Positions 62,288 through 64,000 of a stretch of 64,000 nucleotides of DNA are shown one piece after another. The position numbers were made by a program, and so were the translations under genes. Below the pieces are notes generated by a model. That model saw only the letters and a program-made list of their open reading frames with translations, had not been told where the DNA came from and ran no database searches. Location: contig NC_134311.1 in the NCBI RefSeq assembly GCF_949628215.1, forward strand, positions 60,558,205-60,622,204, read 5' to 3'. This DNA is from Phalacrocorax aristotelis (Eukaryota > Chordata > Aves > Suliformes > Phalacrocoracidae). The first letter of the stretch is position 1. Each line of letters begins with the position of its first letter.

Positions 62288-64000
62288 GTAAGCCTGTATA
62301 CGGTGACTAAAAAATTTTGGGTTTGGGAAACAGGGAGTAACAACTCGTGTGTATTGGTCTTACAAATGTTTTTGTAGAATGCCTTTGAAAAGGTGTTAAT
62401 GTCTCTTCCCTCCCCCTTCTTTAGTGAAAGGCAGCTGTCATGATTTAATATTTGGCTTGGGGTTTGTTGGTTTTTGGTCTTTTTTCCTTGTTTTTAAAAA
62501 GTTTTGAAGGGCACTTTTGCTCGATTACACTCTATGAATACCAACAAAAACTTTTGCAGCTTTTACAAGGTAGTGAGTTCTGTTTGCCCTTAGTAGGCAT
62601 CAGGTTTGTCGGTGCTGGAATAGTGCATATTGGGAAGATGTTAATGGAAGCCAGGATGCCTTTGAGCATCCAACTCCAATTGTCTTCCCTCTCCCCCAAC
62701 CCCCTGTTTTGGATGCTGTTTCCAATCCTGAGAGAAGAGAAAAGCCCTCAGAATTTAAAAGTCATTAATGAAAAAGCCTTTTTCTATAGTCTTTGTGTTG
62801 TAGGTCAAAGTTGTCTTAAGAAAGACAGAGTTATGTTTGCCCATCCTCAAGGATTCTTGCTTACTTATACTTGTTTAGCCTCTCAGCTGGTGGCATGTTA
62901 ACAGAGGAAAATAATTTTCTTTGTAATGAAAACTTAGCATTAGTGGAAGGGTTTTTTTGACCCCTTGTGACCTCAGTTAAGGTTTGGGTGTCCAGAAGTT
63001 GTGGGCTCTGAATTTTTACCATCTTGTATTGTCCTGTTTAGTGAAAAAGTCGTATAAAAATGACCATTACCTTAAGTATGGATCTGTAACTTATGGTGAG
63101 TCGTCTTCTGAGGAAATGGGAGCTATCTTCATGCAGAGCAACAGGAAAAATAGGTCAGCAATAATGCTATGTTTCTACTTCTCTATATATTATTATATGC
63201 TTAAAGAAATCTTATGCATTACTTTTTTTTGGTAACGATTTCATAATATTGTCTTTGGAGAAATGCAGGTAGTACTGAATTTCCACTTGATGTAGATAAA
63301 GTCAATTTTTCATTTTGTTCTGTGATCTTAGTTAGTTTGTAGGGTGTGCCTACGCTTTATTGCTGTCTAGCCTGTACACCTATGCTGTAAGTACAGTTGT
63401 TCATTACTGTCTTATATTTTAACTTGGAATACTTTAAAAGTAAGAGGTAAGTATGATGTAATTCACTTTGCCATAAGCAAACCTGGGTCAAGATACTTCT
63501 TGTAAAAAGAACTATGGTTTATGTTAAACTTTTTTTTCCTGTGCAGTTCAGTTGATTTGCAGTCAGACTGGGTCATATTTGTATTTAGTTGCAGTAACAA
63601 ATTAGCACCAATTCAAGTTGTTCATTATGGTACTGTGTGACATCTTTTAGTAAAAGCAGTAGCTGTTTTTTAGCCTGCCATCTGAAGGAAACGACAACGA
63701 ATGCTACAGCTTCCCTGCCAAATCAGTTAAATATTCAAACCAATTTCAATCAACTTTAATAGAAAAAATTTAAATAATTTGGAGGGAATAAAGACTGAAT
63801 GTTCTCTCCAAACTTAGTCCCATAAAGGGAAATTGCATGTTAAAAATGTTACATTTTAGAATTTGGGACTCTAAGTTTGGAGGACCAGTGTATCCAAGGA
63901 CTTGCATCTGGTGATATTTTGAGAAGCTCACCCAAGAAAGTCTGTTGCTAAGTATATAGAAACAATATACAGCTCTGCAGTCTGTGAGCTGAAATGGCTG
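62288..64000 (+). other. DEPDC1B: DEPDC1B intron 2, 5' part
   Basis: AT-rich intronic sequence to the window edge. I looked for the third exon (it should begin with FPPSSP-like sequence) and did not find it. The 149-codon ORF at 62,452-62,901 has no resemblance to the gene. Confidence 0.75.

Noticed and set aside
62452-62901. 149-codon ORF after DEPDC1B exon 2, tested as exon 3
   Set aside because: Does not resemble the expected continuation (FPPSSP...) and is not in the right splice context.
63048-63155. TTTAG acceptor-like site followed by an open segment in DEPDC1B intron 2
   Set aside because: The translation in the required phase does not match any part of DEPDC1B.
1-64000. CRISPR arrays, operons, tRNA or rRNA genes
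   Set aside because: The sequence is vertebrate nuclear DNA. No regularly spaced repeats and no tRNA-like promoter boxes were seen by eye; a covariance-model scan was not possible here.

Overview
This is a vertebrate, almost certainly avian, nuclear genomic window. Split exons with GT-AG introns, two CpG-island promoters and several CR1 LINE fragments ending in the typical CR1 3' tail point to a bird. Three protein-coding genes were recognised, all on the + strand: the last three coding exons of ERCC8 (CSA), the complete coding part of ELOVL7 (seven coding exons, 279 aa), and the first two coding exons of DEPDC1B, which runs off the right edge. Human 5q12 carries the same gene order. That block lies on the Z chromosome in chicken, so a Z-linked origin is a reasonable inference, not something the sequence itself proves.

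Layout. 1-819: sense CR1 fragment inside an ERCC8 intron. 1247-8462: ERCC8 3' coding exons and introns, with a 3' UTR after 8462. About 8.9-29.5 kb: intergenic DNA without a recognisable gene. It holds a long antisense CR1 (about 10.31-12.38 kb), a sense CR1 (about 14.93-16.46 kb), an unidentified repeat present twice (about 8.95 and 12.44 kb), a 220-bp inverted-repeat unit, AT-rich simple sequence and a short tandem repeat. About 29.56-30.22 kb: CpG island, the likely ELOVL7 promoter with a probable non-coding first exon. 30.2-46.96 kb: long ELOVL7 intron 1, with another CR1 fragment near its 3' end. 46,986-57,688: ELOVL7 coding exons, followed by a 3' UTR to about 59.3 kb. 60.7-60.96 kb: striking G/T-rich tract. 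61.0-61.45 kb: CpG island promoter and first exon of DEPDC1B. 62,022-62,287: DEPDC1B exon 2 (DEP domain). The rest is intron 2.

The three genes are unrelated in function (transcription-coupled DNA repair, very-long-chain fatty-acid elongation, cell-cycle/Rho signalling). They are neighbours through conserved vertebrate synteny, not an operon. No novel multi-gene system was found. The most checkable oddities are a Trp-to-Cys change at a core DEP-domain position of DEPDC1B, loss of the lysine-based C-terminal ER signal and gain of an N-terminal glycosylation sequon in ELOVL7, G-quadruplex-type tracts in ELOVL7 intron 6 and upstream of DEPDC1B, and the unidentified repeats downstream of ERCC8.
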